Of a stretch of 64,000 nt of DNA, positions 56,062 to 64,000 are shown piece after piece. Within the stretch, counting starts at the first letter, position 1. The number at the start of each line of letters is the position of its first letter. Under the pieces are notes generated by a model that saw nothing but the letters and a program-made list of their open reading frames with translations, was not told where the DNA came from and made no database searches. The translations under genes and the position numbers were made by a program. This DNA comes from Stenotrophomonas acidaminiphila (GTDB taxonomy: Bacteria; Pseudomonadota; Gammaproteobacteria; Xanthomonadales; Xanthomonadaceae), in NCBI GenBank assembly GCA_002951995.1, contig CP019797.1:265001-329000 (forward strand), given 5' to 3'.

Positions 56062-58149
56062 ATGACCCGACCGAACCGTGCCTCCTTCCCCCGTACCGGA
56101 CGCATTGCCATGACGTTCGCCCTGAGCCTGGCGGCGATCAGTCCGGCCGCGCTTGCCGCCGATGCCGGCGAGCGGCTGGGGCTGCCGCCGTCACCGGCCT
56201 CCACCGGGTTCGTGCAGCAGCGCACCCAGTTCCAGCTGCATACGCTGCTGACCGAACAACGCCATCCCCGGACCTGGAACCTGAGTGAAGTCGCCGCGCA
56301 CGACCCGGCGCAGGCGCTGGCGCAGCTGTTCTCGGTGGACGAGGATGTGGCCCGCGCCTTCGCCGCGCTGGCCGACGATCCGCAGCGCATGGCGAAGCTG
56401 CACGCCGCCTCGAGCGCGGTACAGCGCGCGCTGCGCGACGGCCATCGCATCTACTTCTACGGCACCGGCTCGACCGGGCGCCTGGCCGAGACCCTGGAAA
56501 GCGGCGTGTGGCGCCCGTTCTGGAAGCGCCTGCAGGCCGACCCGGCGTGGCCGCGCATCGCCGCCCGGCTGCCGGCCGGGCTGGGCGAGCGCGTGCGTGG
56601 CGAGATCACCGGTGGCGACCGCGCGCTGATCAGCTCGCTGGAAGGCTTCGAGGACCTGCAGCTGATCGGCGCGCTGCAGATGCGCGACGACGACATCGGC
56701 GCCGACGACGTGGTGTTCGCGGTGACCGAAGGCGGCGAGACGTCGGCGGTGATCGGCACCGCGCTGGCCGCCGCCGACCAGCGCGGTGCGGGTACCGACC
56801 GGGTCTGGTTCGTCTACAACAACCCGGACGAGGTGCTGCGCCCGTTCGAGCGCAGCCGGCGCGTGCTCGATGACGCGCGCATCCACAAGATCGCCCTGCC
56901 CACCGGGCCGCAGGCCATCACCGGGTCCACCCGCATGCAGGCCACCACCACCAGCCTGTACGCGCTGGGGCTGGTGCTGGAAGACGCGCTGCGCGCGCTG
57001 CTGCTGCCGCAACTGGACGCCGCCGATGCGCAGCGCCTGGGGCTGGATGCCCGCGACACCATCGAAAGCCGCCTGCGCGGCTTCACCGGCCTGCAGCGCC
57101 GCGTGGCCGCCAGTGCCCCGCAGCTGGCGCAGTGGACCGCGCGCGAGGCGCAGGCCTATGCCGACGGCCGCCACGCCACCTACCTGGCCGGGCAGGCGCT
57201 GATGCCGGTGTTCGTGGACGTGACCGAACGCGCGCCGACCTTCCGGCTGGCGCCGCTGGACCGCACCGACACCACGCCGCCGGCGTCGTGGATCCGCGTG
57301 TGGGCGCCGGTGGCGACACCGCAGGCGGCCTGGGACGCACTGCTGCACCGCCCGTTCCACGGGCTGGATGCGGCGCAGTACCGCCCGCAGTTCGAGCAGA
57401 ACGTGGACGATCCGGCGCTGCGTGCCACCGCGCTGCGCAGCCTGGAACGCGCCGGCGCCGAGCAGCAGGCGCTGTACGACCTGTCCTGGTCGCCGGGCAA
57501 CCGCGAACGGCTGCCGCCGCAGGCGGGCGACCTCGGCGTGCTGCTGCGTTACGCCGGCGAGCCGGTGGACGCACTGGCCCGGCAATGGTGGCAGGCGTTC
57601 GCCGATGCCGGCGCCGGCCGGCTCACCGTCACCGTGGGCCATGGCGCCGGTACCGGCGATGATTCCCGCGCGCTGGACGGCGCGGCGCCGGGCGTCGCGC
57701 TGGACCTGCCGCGCAGCAACGACCCGCTCGGCCTGGACCGCACGCTGGCGCTGAAGATGCTGCTCAACGCGCATTCGACCGCGGTGATGGCGCGGCTCGG
57801 GCGCACCGTGGGCAACACCATGACCGCGGTGCAGCCGGGCAACCTCAAGCTGATCGGCCGCGCCACCTACCTGATCCAGTCGCACGTCAACGCCGTGCTC
57901 GATGGCCAGCGCTGGCGCGCGCAGCACGGCAACACCGCGCCGCTGAGCTATGCCGAGGCCAACCGCGTGCTGTTCGAGGCGATCGACCAGCGCGCGCGCC
58001 TGGCCGAAGCGGCGCAGCTGCCCGAGGTGGAACTGGCGATCGTCGCCGTGCTCGAGCGCCTGGACAGCGGCAAGCCGCTGGATTGGGCCGGTGCCGCGCA
58101 GCTGCTGCGTGCCAAGGGCCTGAACGGCTACCTGCGCGGGCGCGCCTGA
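56062..58149 (+). CDS. double-SIS MurQ-like protein with apparent signal peptide
   Basis: 695 residues. The N-terminus has basic residues (RTGR), a hydrophobic stretch (about 17-32) and an ALA-A cleavage site, i.e. a plausible Sec signal. The first SIS domain (about 95-335) matches MurQ: GTGSTGRL (134-141), then GGDRALISSLEGFED (184-198), which aligns with the E. coli GGEYAIQHAVEGAED carrying catalytic Glu114 (here Glu197), and TGSTRM (288-292). E. coli Glu83 has a possible counterpart in Glu146. A second SIS-like half (about 430-640, VGNTMTAVQPGNLKLIG) makes it twice as long as MurQ (about 300), like animal GCKR. MurQ splits the lactyl ether of MurNAc-6-phosphate in the cytoplasm; an exported member would be novel. 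Confidence 0.8.
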   Translation: MTRPNRASFPRTGRIAMTFALSLAAISPAALAADAGERLGLPPSPASTGFVQQRTQFQLHTLLTEQRHPRTWNLSEVAAHDPAQALAQLFSVDEDVARAFAALADDPQRMAKLHAASSAVQRALRDGHRIYFYGTGSTGRLAETLESGVWRPFWKRLQADPAWPRIAARLPAGLGERVRGEITGGDRALISSLEGFEDLQLIGALQMRDDDIGADDVVFAVTEGGETSAVIGTALAAADQRGAGTDRVWFVYNNPDEVLRPFERSRRVLDDARIHKIALPTGPQAITGSTRMQATTTSLYALGLVLEDALRALLLPQLDAADAQRLGLDARDTIESRLRGFTGLQRRVAASAPQLAQWTAREAQAYADGRHATYLAGQALMPVFVDVTERAPTFRLAPLDRTDTTPPASWIRVWAPVATPQAAWDALLHRPFHGLDAAQYRPQFEQNVDDPALRATALRSLERAGAEQQALYDLSWSPGNRERLPPQAGDLGVLLRYAGEPVDALARQWWQAFADAGAGRLTVTVGHGAGTGDDSRALDGAAPGVALDLPRSNDPLGLDRTLALKMLLNAHSTAVMARLGRTVGNTMTAVQPGNLKLIGRATYLIQSHVNAVLDGQRWRAQHGNTAPLSYAEANRVLFEAIDQRARLAEAAQLPEVELAIVAVLERLDSGKPLDWAGAAQLLRAKGLNGYLRGRA

Positions 58150-58170
58150 GCCATGGGGAGAGCCATTGCG

Positions 58171-58875
58171 ATGAACTTCCGGTGTTGGATCGCGTTGCCT
58201 GCGCTGGCCGCCTGCGCCGCGGCGCAGGCGGCGGTACCGGCGGTGTCCCCGGCGGCCACCCCGGCGCAGGCCGGCATGCTGGATGTCGCCACCCTGGCGC
58301 CCGGGTTCTCGCTGGACATGCGCTATGCCGGCAGCGACAACTTCACCGGCCGCCCGGTGCCCGGATACGACGCACCGCGCTGCTACCTGCTCGCCCCGGT
58401 CGCGCAGGCGCTGGCGCGCGTGCAGCGCGCGCTGCACGCGCAGGGCCACGCGCTGCGCCTGTACGACTGCTACCGCCCGGTGCGCTCGGTGCAGTCGTTC
58501 GTCGCCTGGGCGCACGACCCGGCCGACCAGCAGGCCAAGGCCCGCTATTACCCGAACATCGACAAGAGCCGGTTGCTGGACGGCTACATCGCCGAGCATT
58601 CGGGGCACAGCCGCGGCGCCACCGTCGACCTGGGCCTGCTCGACTGCCGCCAGGGCGGCTGCGTGGAGCTGGACATGGGCACCGGCTTCGACCGGTTCGA
58701 TCCGCTGGCGCATACCGACAGCCCCGGGATCACCGCGCAGCAGCGCCACAACCGGCGCCTGCTGCTCGACGCGATGGCGGCCCAGGGCTTCGCCAACTAC
58801 CCGATGGAGTGGTGGCACTACACCTTCCGCCCCGAGCCGACGCCCGATACCGCCTACGATTTCCCGGTGCGCTAG
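58171..58875 (+). CDS. ddpX: D-alanyl-D-alanine dipeptidase (VanX/DdpX, M15D)
   Basis: 234 residues. Signal peptide with a possible lipobox LAAC (12-15). Zinc motif Ser144-x-His146-x2-Gly-x3-Asp153 (SGHSRGATVD) and Glu213-Trp-Trp-His216 (MEWWHYTF) are the VanX active site. DCYRPVRS supplies the conserved Arg. It hydrolyses D-Ala-D-Ala, or the dipeptide released from pentapeptide stems, in the periplasm. In this locus it is more likely for nutrient recovery than for vancomycin resistance, since no vanH/vanA is present. ATG 58171 is preferred because GGGGAGA sits nine bases upstream; an in-frame ATG at 58153 is possible. It is the last gene of the second operon. Confidence 0.93.
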   Translation: MNFRCWIALPALAACAAAQAAVPAVSPAATPAQAGMLDVATLAPGFSLDMRYAGSDNFTGRPVPGYDAPRCYLLAPVAQALARVQRALHAQGHALRLYDCYRPVRSVQSFVAWAHDPADQQAKARYYPNIDKSRLLDGYIAEHSGHSRGATVDLGLLDCRQGGCVELDMGTGFDRFDPLAHTDSPGITAQQRHNRRLLLDAMAAQGFANYPMEWWHYTFRPEPTPDTAYDFPVR

Positions 58876-59021
58876 CACCACCGGCGCCGCGTCCGGCGGC
58901 GCTGCCGGCGTGTCGGCCCTGATGGCGTCGCCAGCAAGGCCGCAGCGCGGCCGCCGGCGCACCTGCAGGCCGTGTGCGGCCGGCTACACTGCGGCGTCCC
59001 CGTTGCCATGACCGACCCCCG

Positions 59022-59402
59022 ATGAACCTGGAACTCCACTACGGCCTGCTGGGCTCGCTGGAAGCAGCCCTGATCGCGCTGGCGGTCGGCTTCGTGGTGT
59101 TTTCCCTGTGGTGGCAGGTGTGCCGCCGCAGCGGCCTGTCGGCGGGCCATGCGATCGCCTGGCCGTGCCTGGCCGCGGTTGCGCTCGGTGCCGGGGTGGA
59201 TGGCTGGAACCTGTTCTACCTGGGCATGGTGCAGCTGGAGTCGCCGCTCTACGCGCGGCTGGCGCTGGCCGGCATCCACGACCCCGACCAGCTGGGCACG
59301 CGGGTGGTGCTGGAAGTGGCCGGCGCGCTGGTCGGGGTGGGGCTCGGATGGCGGGCGTTCAGCCCGCACGCCACCGCCAGGGACGACACCCACGGCGACT
59401 GA
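59022..59402 (+). CDS. small three-helix membrane protein
   Basis: 126 residues. Three hydrophobic segments (about 9-30, 45-65 and 95-112): LEAALIALAVGFVVFSLWWQV, then HAIAWPCLAAVALGAG, then VLEVAGALVGVGLGW. No family recognised. It lies between the dipeptidase gene and an EF-hand gene with gaps of 146 and 221 bp that hold nothing else I recognise. The start is the ATG at 59022; 16 residues upstream in the same frame look non-coding. Function is unknown. Confidence 0.6.
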   Translation: MNLELHYGLLGSLEAALIALAVGFVVFSLWWQVCRRSGLSAGHAIAWPCLAAVALGAGVDGWNLFYLGMVQLESPLYARLALAGIHDPDQLGTRVVLEVAGALVGVGLGWRAFSPHATARDDTHGD

Positions 59403-59623
59403 CGCCGGCCGATCCGCGCCGGCGTGCCGCGGATGGAACGCCCGAATGCGCGGCTTACCTGCGGCTCACGCATCGCTAACCAGGGCGGTAGCGGTTCCGG
59501 CGCGTGCGTTGGTTAACGTCGTGTCTGCGGCGGTTCCGCGGGGCGTGCGCGATTCAGCACCGGCCTGCGAGGGTGGCGGCGTGCGGAATCACCGCGCTTT
59601 CCAGACCGCAGGAGGAACACCTG

Positions 59624-59971
59624 ATGACCGTTCGCAACCGCAACCCGCTGTTCGCCCTCGTCGCCGCCGCCGGTGCCGCACTGGCCATGCCGGCCATGGC
59701 TCAGGACGCCCGCGTCGAACAGCAGCACCAGGCGCACGAGCAGGCGGCGCAGGCCAGCGACACCCGCCAGGATGCCGCCGACGATGCCGCCACCCGCGGC
59801 AATGGCCAGTCGTGGGCCAGCCTGGACGCCGACGGTGACGGCAGCATCAGCCGCGCCGAATCGCAGGCCCACGCCGGGCTGGCGCAGGTGTTCGACGCCG
59901 CCGATGCCGACAAGGACGGCAAGCTGACCCCGGACGAATACCGCACCTACACCGCCTCGCAGCAGAAGTAA
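59624..59971 (+). CDS. exported EF-hand calcium-binding protein
   Basis: 115 residues. Signal peptide (LFALVAAAGAALAMPAMAQ), a Gln/Ala-rich helical linker, and two canonical EF-hand loops: D68-A-D-G-D-G-S to E79 (DADGDGSISRAE) and D94-A-D-K-D-G-K to E105 (DADKDGKLTPDE). All calcium-ligand positions are intact, so it should bind two calcium ions in the periplasm. AGGAGG sits eight bases before the ATG. A monocistronic unit; partner unknown. Confidence 0.88.
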   Translation: MTVRNRNPLFALVAAAGAALAMPAMAQDARVEQQHQAHEQAAQASDTRQDAADDAATRGNGQSWASLDADGDGSISRAESQAHAGLAQVFDAADADKDGKLTPDEYRTYTASQQK

Positions 59972-60053
59972 CGCGCCGGCGCCGGCGCCCCCGTCCCGGA
60001 AGAGCGGCCGCCGGCCGCTCTTCCCCCGGGGGCGGATTGCTATCCTGTGGCGC

Positions 60054-60803
60054 ATGACGCACGCACCCCACGCTCCCACCCCCTCTTCCGCTATCGGCCT
60101 GGTCGGCTTCGACGGCGACGACACGCTCTGGAAGAGCGAAGACTATTACCGCCTGGCCGAGCAGGAATTCGAGTCCATCCTCGGCCACTACGTCGACCTG
60201 CACGATGCCGGCACCGCGCAGCACCTGCTCAAGGTGGAGCGGCGCAACCTGGCGATATTCGGCTACGGCGCCAAGGGCATGACCCTGTCGATGATCGAGG
60301 CGGCGATCGAGCTGACCGACGAGCGTATTTCCGCCGCCCACCTGCGCCAGATCGTCGAGATCGGCCGCCGCACCCTGCAGCATCCGGTCGAGGTGATCGA
60401 CGGCGTGCGCGAAGCGGTGTCGGCCATCGCCGCGCGCTGGCCGGTGGTGCTGATCACCAAGGGCGACCTGTTCCACCAGGAGCAGAAGATCGAACGCTCC
60501 GGCCTGCGCGACCTGTTCCCTCGGATCGAGATCGTCTCGGAGAAGGACCCGTCCACCTACGCCCGGGTGCTGGCCGAGTTCGGGCTGCCGGCCGAGCGCT
60601 TCGTGATGGTCGGCAACTCGCTGCGCTCGGACATCGAACCGGTGCTGGCGCTCGGCGGTTGGGGCGTGCATACCCCGTACGCGATGACCTGGGCCCACGA
60701 GGCCGAGCACGGCGTGTCCAGCGAGGAGCCGCGCCTGCGCCTGGCCGACACTGCCTGGCAGTGGCCGCAGGCAGTGGCCGCGATCGAAGCGGCCGGCCGA
60801 TGA
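60054..60803 (+). CDS. HAD superfamily hydrolase
   Basis: 249 residues. Motif I GFDGDDTLW (Asp20 nucleophile, Asp22), motif II in VVLITKGD, Lys of motif III near SEKDPSTY, and motif IV as MVGNSLRSDIEP. Helical cap between motifs I and II (type C1). It probably removes phosphate from a small metabolite; substrate unknown. The next gene overlaps its stop codon (ATGA). Confidence 0.88.
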   Translation: MTHAPHAPTPSSAIGLVGFDGDDTLWKSEDYYRLAEQEFESILGHYVDLHDAGTAQHLLKVERRNLAIFGYGAKGMTLSMIEAAIELTDERISAAHLRQIVEIGRRTLQHPVEVIDGVREAVSAIAARWPVVLITKGDLFHQEQKIERSGLRDLFPRIEIVSEKDPSTYARVLAEFGLPAERFVMVGNSLRSDIEPVLALGGWGVHTPYAMTWAHEAEHGVSSEEPRLRLADTAWQWPQAVAAIEAAGR

Positions 60804-61384
60804 ACCGGCGCGTGCGCGCGGAGCCACGCGTGGCGTGGCTGCGCCGCTGCCTGCCCGCGTTGCTTGCGTGCGTTTCCGCGTGGCCCCTGTTCCCCGCGGT
60901 GGCAGCGGCACAGGCGGCCGCCGCGGACCCGGCGGCCACCGCGCCCGCCTACGAACCGGGGACCGGCGATGCCTGGCTCGACCGCCAGCTGGCCGACGTC
61001 AACCGCTACGCCGAGCGCTACCCCGACGCCTTCATCGACGAGCTGGTGCGCTATGGCGGCGCGCGCCGCGGCTACGTCGAGGCGCTGCTGCAGCAGCATG
61101 GCTGGGTGCCCGGCGACGTCTGGTTCGCCTGCTTCTGGGGCCAGGCCATCGGTGCCAGTTGCCGCGAGCCGGTGCAGGCGCGCAGCCGGCTCCCGGGCGA
61201 GGGCTGGAGAGCCGTGGTGGAAAGCCTGCCGGTGGCGCCGGACAACCTGCACTGGCGCGCCGTGCGCCACGCCCTGGTCGCCAGTTACGACCACTGGGAC
61301 CGGCCGATCCGGCTGGACGCGCTGCTGCAGCGCCAGCTCGGTGACCGCGCGCGCCGCGATGCGGCCGCCCGTGGCCACGACTGA
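60800..61384 (+). CDS. exported protein of unknown function, coupled to the HAD gene
   Basis: 194 residues. Signal peptide (ALLACVSAWPLFPAVAAAQA) after a basic start, and a mature part with many Trp residues, Cys in VWFACFWGQAIGASC and DNLHWRAVRHAL. No family recognised. Its ATG overlaps the HAD stop by four bases, so translation is coupled, though the partner enzyme is cytoplasmic. It is followed by a 124-bp gap. Confidence 0.75.
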   Translation: MNRRVRAEPRVAWLRRCLPALLACVSAWPLFPAVAAAQAAAADPAATAPAYEPGTGDAWLDRQLADVNRYAERYPDAFIDELVRYGGARRGYVEALLQQHGWVPGDVWFACFWGQAIGASCREPVQARSRLPGEGWRAVVESLPVAPDNLHWRAVRHALVASYDHWDRPIRLDALLQRQLGDRARRDAAARGHD

Positions 61385-61508
61385 CCGCCCGCGTCGCAGT
61401 GCCGTCGGTGCCGCGACGGTACCGCGAAAGTATCCAATGCAATGGATGACCGGCTGACCCCATCCGGGCGAAAATAGCGGTTTCCCCTGCCGCGCCGCGC
61501 GCCCCGCC

Positions 61509-62873
61509 ATGACCGCCGACCGTTTCGTCTCCGCCGATCACATCCGCAGCCTGTTCTCGCAGGCGATGTCGCACATGTACCGCACCGAGGTGCCGCTGTA
61601 CGGCACGCTTGTGGAGCTGGTCGGCGAGGTCAACGCCGGCGTCCTGGCGGCGCAGCCGGAACTGGATGCGCAGATGCAGCGCAGTGGCGAGCGCGAACGC
61701 CTGGACGTGGAGCGCCACGGCGCGATCCGGGTCGGCACCGCGCAGGAGCTGTCCACGCTGCGCCGCCTGTTCGCGGTCATGGGCATGCAGCCGGTGGGCT
61801 ACTACGACCTGTCGGTGGCCGGCGTGCCGGTGCACTCCACTGCGTTCCGCCCGGTCGATGGCGAATCGCTGAACCGCAATCCGTTCCGGGTGTTCACCTC
61901 GCTGCTGCGGCTGGAACTGATCGAGGACGAAGCGCTGCGCGCGCAGGCGGCCGGGATCCTGTCCCGGCGCACGATCTTCACCCCGGGCGTGCTGCAGCTC
62001 ATTGAGCAGTGCGAACGCGATGGCGGCCTGTCCGGCGAGGATGCCTGGCGCTTCGTGGTCGAGGCACTGGAGACCTTCCGCTGGCACAACGAGGCCACCG
62101 TGTCGCTGCAGACCTACCACGCCCTGCATGCCGCGCACCGGCTGGTGGCCGACGTGGTCAGCTTCCGTGGCCCGCACATCAACCACCTGACCCCGCGCAC
62201 CCTCGACATCGACGCCGCGCAGGCGGCGATGCACGCGCGCGGCCTGGCCGCCAAGGCGGTGATCGAAGGCCCGCCGCGCCGCGCGTGCCCGATCCTGCTG
62301 CGCCAGACCAGCTTCAAGGCGCTGGAAGAATTGGTGCACTTCCCCTCGGGCGAGGACAACGCCGCCGGCACCCATACCGCGCGTTTCGGCGAGATCGAGC
62401 AGCGCGGCCTGGCGCTGACTCCCAAGGGCCGCGCGCTGTACGACGCGCTGCTGGCCCAGGCGCGCGACAACGGCGGCGCCGGCAGCACCGGTGGCGACTA
62501 CATGCAGCGCCTGCAGGCGGCGTTCGCCGGCTTCCCCGACGACCACGCAACCCTGCGCCGCGAGGGCCTGGGCTACTACCGCTACGCGCTGACCGATGCC
62601 GGCCGCGCGCTGCCGGCGGCCGAGCGCGCACTGCCGGCCGAGGTGCTGATCGAGCGCGGCCTGGCCGTCGCCGAACCCATCGTCTACGAAGACTTCCTGC
62701 CGGTCAGCGCCGCGGGCATCTTCCAGTCCAACCTGGGCGGCGAGGAGCAGCGCGCCTATGCGGCGCGTGCCAACCGCGAAGCGTTCGAGCAGGCACTGGG
62801 GGCGACGGTGGCCGACGAGTTCGCGATCTACGAGCGCCTGCAGGCGGAATCGCTGGCGCAGTTGGCGGCCTGA
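61509..62873 (+). CDS. hglS: 2-oxoadipate dioxygenase/decarboxylase HglS (DUF1338)
   Basis: 454 residues, no signal peptide. YdcJ/DUF1338 family. His70 (VERHGAIRVG), Arg74, His226 (GPHINHLTP) and Glu295 (RFGEIEQRG) agree to within one residue with the metal and substrate residues I recall for Pseudomonas putida HglS. The enzyme converts 2-oxoadipate to D-2-hydroxyglutarate in D-lysine catabolism, using Fe(II) and oxygen. It lies about 12 kb from the LysA-like gene that could supply lysine from diaminopimelate. It is monocistronic here. Confidence 0.92.
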   Translation: MTADRFVSADHIRSLFSQAMSHMYRTEVPLYGTLVELVGEVNAGVLAAQPELDAQMQRSGERERLDVERHGAIRVGTAQELSTLRRLFAVMGMQPVGYYDLSVAGVPVHSTAFRPVDGESLNRNPFRVFTSLLRLELIEDEALRAQAAGILSRRTIFTPGVLQLIEQCERDGGLSGEDAWRFVVEALETFRWHNEATVSLQTYHALHAAHRLVADVVSFRGPHINHLTPRTLDIDAAQAAMHARGLAAKAVIEGPPRRACPILLRQTSFKALEELVHFPSGEDNAAGTHTARFGEIEQRGLALTPKGRALYDALLAQARDNGGAGSTGGDYMQRLQAAFAGFPDDHATLRREGLGYYRYALTDAGRALPAAERALPAEVLIERGLAVAEPIVYEDFLPVSAAGIFQSNLGGEEQRAYAARANREAFEQALGATVADEFAIYERLQAESLAQLAA

Positions 62874-63079
62874 TCCGTGGCGATGGGGCCGGTACGACAC
62901 GCCGGCTGCCGACGCGACTGTGCTTGCCCCATCTGCTGCCGGCCTCCATCCGCCGGCCATGTCGCTGCGGACGAAAACCCGCACGTATGAACCGCGTGCA
63001 GCCGTTGGCCGGGGTGACGGCTGCGTCGCCGCGATGGTGATCTCCGCGATGCCGCGCAGTGCCAGGCAGGGACGTTCCC

Positions 63080-63104
63080 GGCTACGTTCCAGCGGAACGT
63101 AGCC
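63080..63104. terminator. perfect hairpin between convergent genes
   Basis: GGCTACGTTCC-AGC-GGAACGTAGCC is an 11-bp perfect stem carrying GTAG, as in xanthomonad palindromic repeats. It lies between hglS and the RND pump gene and may end both transcripts, though no T-tract follows. The rest of 62874-63119 shows nothing else. Confidence 0.55.
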
Positions 63105-63119
63105 CCGTGCCGGAGACGA

Positions 63120-64000
63120 TCAGGCCCGTGCGATCCGCCGCTGGCCCTTGCGCTCGCGGCGGCGTGCGCGCCAGCCGCGCCAGTGCTGCTGCAGGCAGGA
63201 GAAGATCACGTACAGCGCCGGGGTGCTGAGCAGGGTCAGGCTCTGCGAGATCAGCAGGCCGCCGATCATCGCGATGCCCAGCGGGCGGCGCAGTTCCGAG
63301 CCTTCGCCCAGGCCGATCGCCAGCGGCAGCGCCGCCAGGATCGCGACCATCGTGGTCATCATGATCGGGCGGAAGCGCACGATGCTGGCCTCGCGCACCG
63401 CTTCGGCCGGCGACCTGCCGTGTTCGCGCTGCGCCACCAGGGCGAAGTCGATCATCATGATCGCGTTCTTCTTGACGATGCCGATCAGCAGCACCAGGGC
63501 GATGGTCGAGATCACCGACAGGTCGGTATTGGTCACCCACAGCGCCAGCAGCGCGCCCATGCCGGCGGCCGGCAGGGTGGACAGGATCGTCACCGGGTGC
63601 ACCAGGTTCTCGTACAGCATGCCCAGCACGATGTAGACGGTGGCGATGGCGGCGATGATCAGCATCAGCATCGCCGCCGGGTCCAGCGCCTGGCGGAAGC
63701 CGCCGGGTTCGGCCTGGCGGATGTCGCCGGGCATGCGCAGGCCGTCGATGGCGGCCTTGACGATGGCGTCGCCCTCGCCACTGCTGACCCCGGGCGCCAG
63801 GTTGTAGCTCAGGTCCATCACCGTGTACTGGTTCTGGTGGGTCACCTGCGACGGCGCCAGCCCGGGTTCCTGGTGGGCGAAGGCGGTCAGCGGGATCATC
63901 TGCCCGCTGCTGGAGCGCACGTACACGTCGTCGATGGCCGCCGGGCTGCCGGTCTGTTCCGGCAGCGCGTTGACCACCACGCCGTACTGGTTGAGATCGG
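63120..64000 (-). CDS. RND efflux transporter permease, 3' part only
   Basis: About 293 C-terminal residues; the gene runs past the window edge, where the frame is still open (DLNQYGVVVNALPE). The segment includes the porter-domain end (VYVRSSSGQMIPLTAFA), helices of the second membrane half, and the conserved TNTDLSVISTIALVLLIGIV and KKNAIMMIDFALVAQREHG segments. It resembles the MdtB/MdtC multidrug branch. The last residues are very basic (RRRERKGQRRIARA). It pumps drugs across the inner membrane with a fusion protein and outer-membrane channel. Confidence 0.92.
   Translation of the reverse strand, partial: DLNQYGVVVNALPEQTGSPAAIDDVYVRSSSGQMIPLTAFAHQEPGLAPSQVTHQNQYTVMDLSYNLAPGVSSGEGDAIVKAAIDGLRMPGDIRQAEPGGFRQALDPAAMLMLIIAAIATVYIVLGMLYENLVHPVTILSTLPAAGMGALLALWVTNTDLSVISTIALVLLIGIVKKNAIMMIDFALVAQREHGRSPAEAVREASIVRFRPIMMTTMVAILAALPLAIGLGEGSELRRPLGIAMIGGLLISQSLTLLSTPALYVIFSCLQQHWRGWRARRRERKGQRRIARA

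Noticed and set aside
58171..58875. Vancomycin-resistance cluster because of the VanX-type gene
   Set aside because: No vanH, vanA-type ligase or VanRS genes nearby. The host is Gram-negative and the context is murein catabolism.
56191..58962. A 923-residue minus-strand ORF opposite the MurQ-like and VanX genes
   Set aside because: Antisense shadow of two well-supported genes, low-complexity composition, no start signal.

Overview
The window is one GC-rich chromosomal segment of a gammaproteobacterium of the Xanthomonadaceae/Lysobacteraceae. Stenotrophomonas, Pseudoxanthomonas and close relatives fit best. The evidence is the rRNA sequence, the cytochrome oxidase order DUF2244-coxB-coxA-ctaG-coxC-DUF2909-surf1-ctaA-ctaB, the rpsU/tsaD divergon, several TonB-dependent receptors and GTAG-type palindromes. 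The genus was judged by eye and not tested by any search.

Layout. 1-2.9 kb: the 3' part of a 23S rRNA gene, a 5S gene and a strong terminator. 3-5.2 kb: an M28 peptidase lipoprotein gene broken by one frameshift. 5.3-10 kb: envelope genes (a VNG-repeat exported protein, EnvC, the CtpA protease, DUF1820, a rhomboid protease). 10-15.6 kb: FadL-type porin, PnuC and minimal PutA. 15.9-24.4 kb: the aa3-type cytochrome c oxidase locus with assembly factors and heme A synthesis. 24.5-31.2 kb: an SBF transporter, a secreted phosphatase, the macromolecular-synthesis genes rpsU-yqeY-yihY-dnaG, then tsaD and folB. 31.3-36.6 kb: an MscS channel, a GH3 glycosidase, a membrane protein and a PQQ-type sugar dehydrogenase.

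The most interesting part is about 36.7-58.9 kb, which reads as a peptidoglycan-fragment (muropeptide) acquisition and catabolism locus. It holds an RpiR/MurR-type regulator, an L,D-transpeptidase, an L-Ala-D/L-Glu epimerase overlapping an NlpC/P60 peptidase (as in the ykfB-ykfC pair of Bacillus), a transglutaminase-like protein, two TonB-dependent receptors, a catabolic-looking diaminopimelate decarboxylase, two paralogous AmiD-type amidase lipoproteins, a serine hydrolase, a MurQ-like protein with an apparent signal peptide, and a VanX-type D-Ala-D-Ala dipeptidase. The two operon promoters share a near-identical -35 region and each carries two AT-rich palindromes about 32-33 bp apart, which suggests a common regulator. 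Together the genes could import muropeptides, strip MurNAc, cut the stem peptide at every bond and turn the pieces into L-Ala, L-Glu, D-Ala and lysine. A dicarboxylate/amino-acid symporter gene lies at the edge.

58.9-64 kb holds small exported or membrane proteins, a HAD hydrolase, the lysine-catabolic 2-oxoadipate dioxygenase/decarboxylase HglS, and the 3' end of an RND efflux pump gene that runs off the window.

Two genes (the M28 peptidase and the second TonB receptor) look out of frame by one base at a run of six C on the + strand. That pattern could be biological or a homopolymer sequencing artefact.
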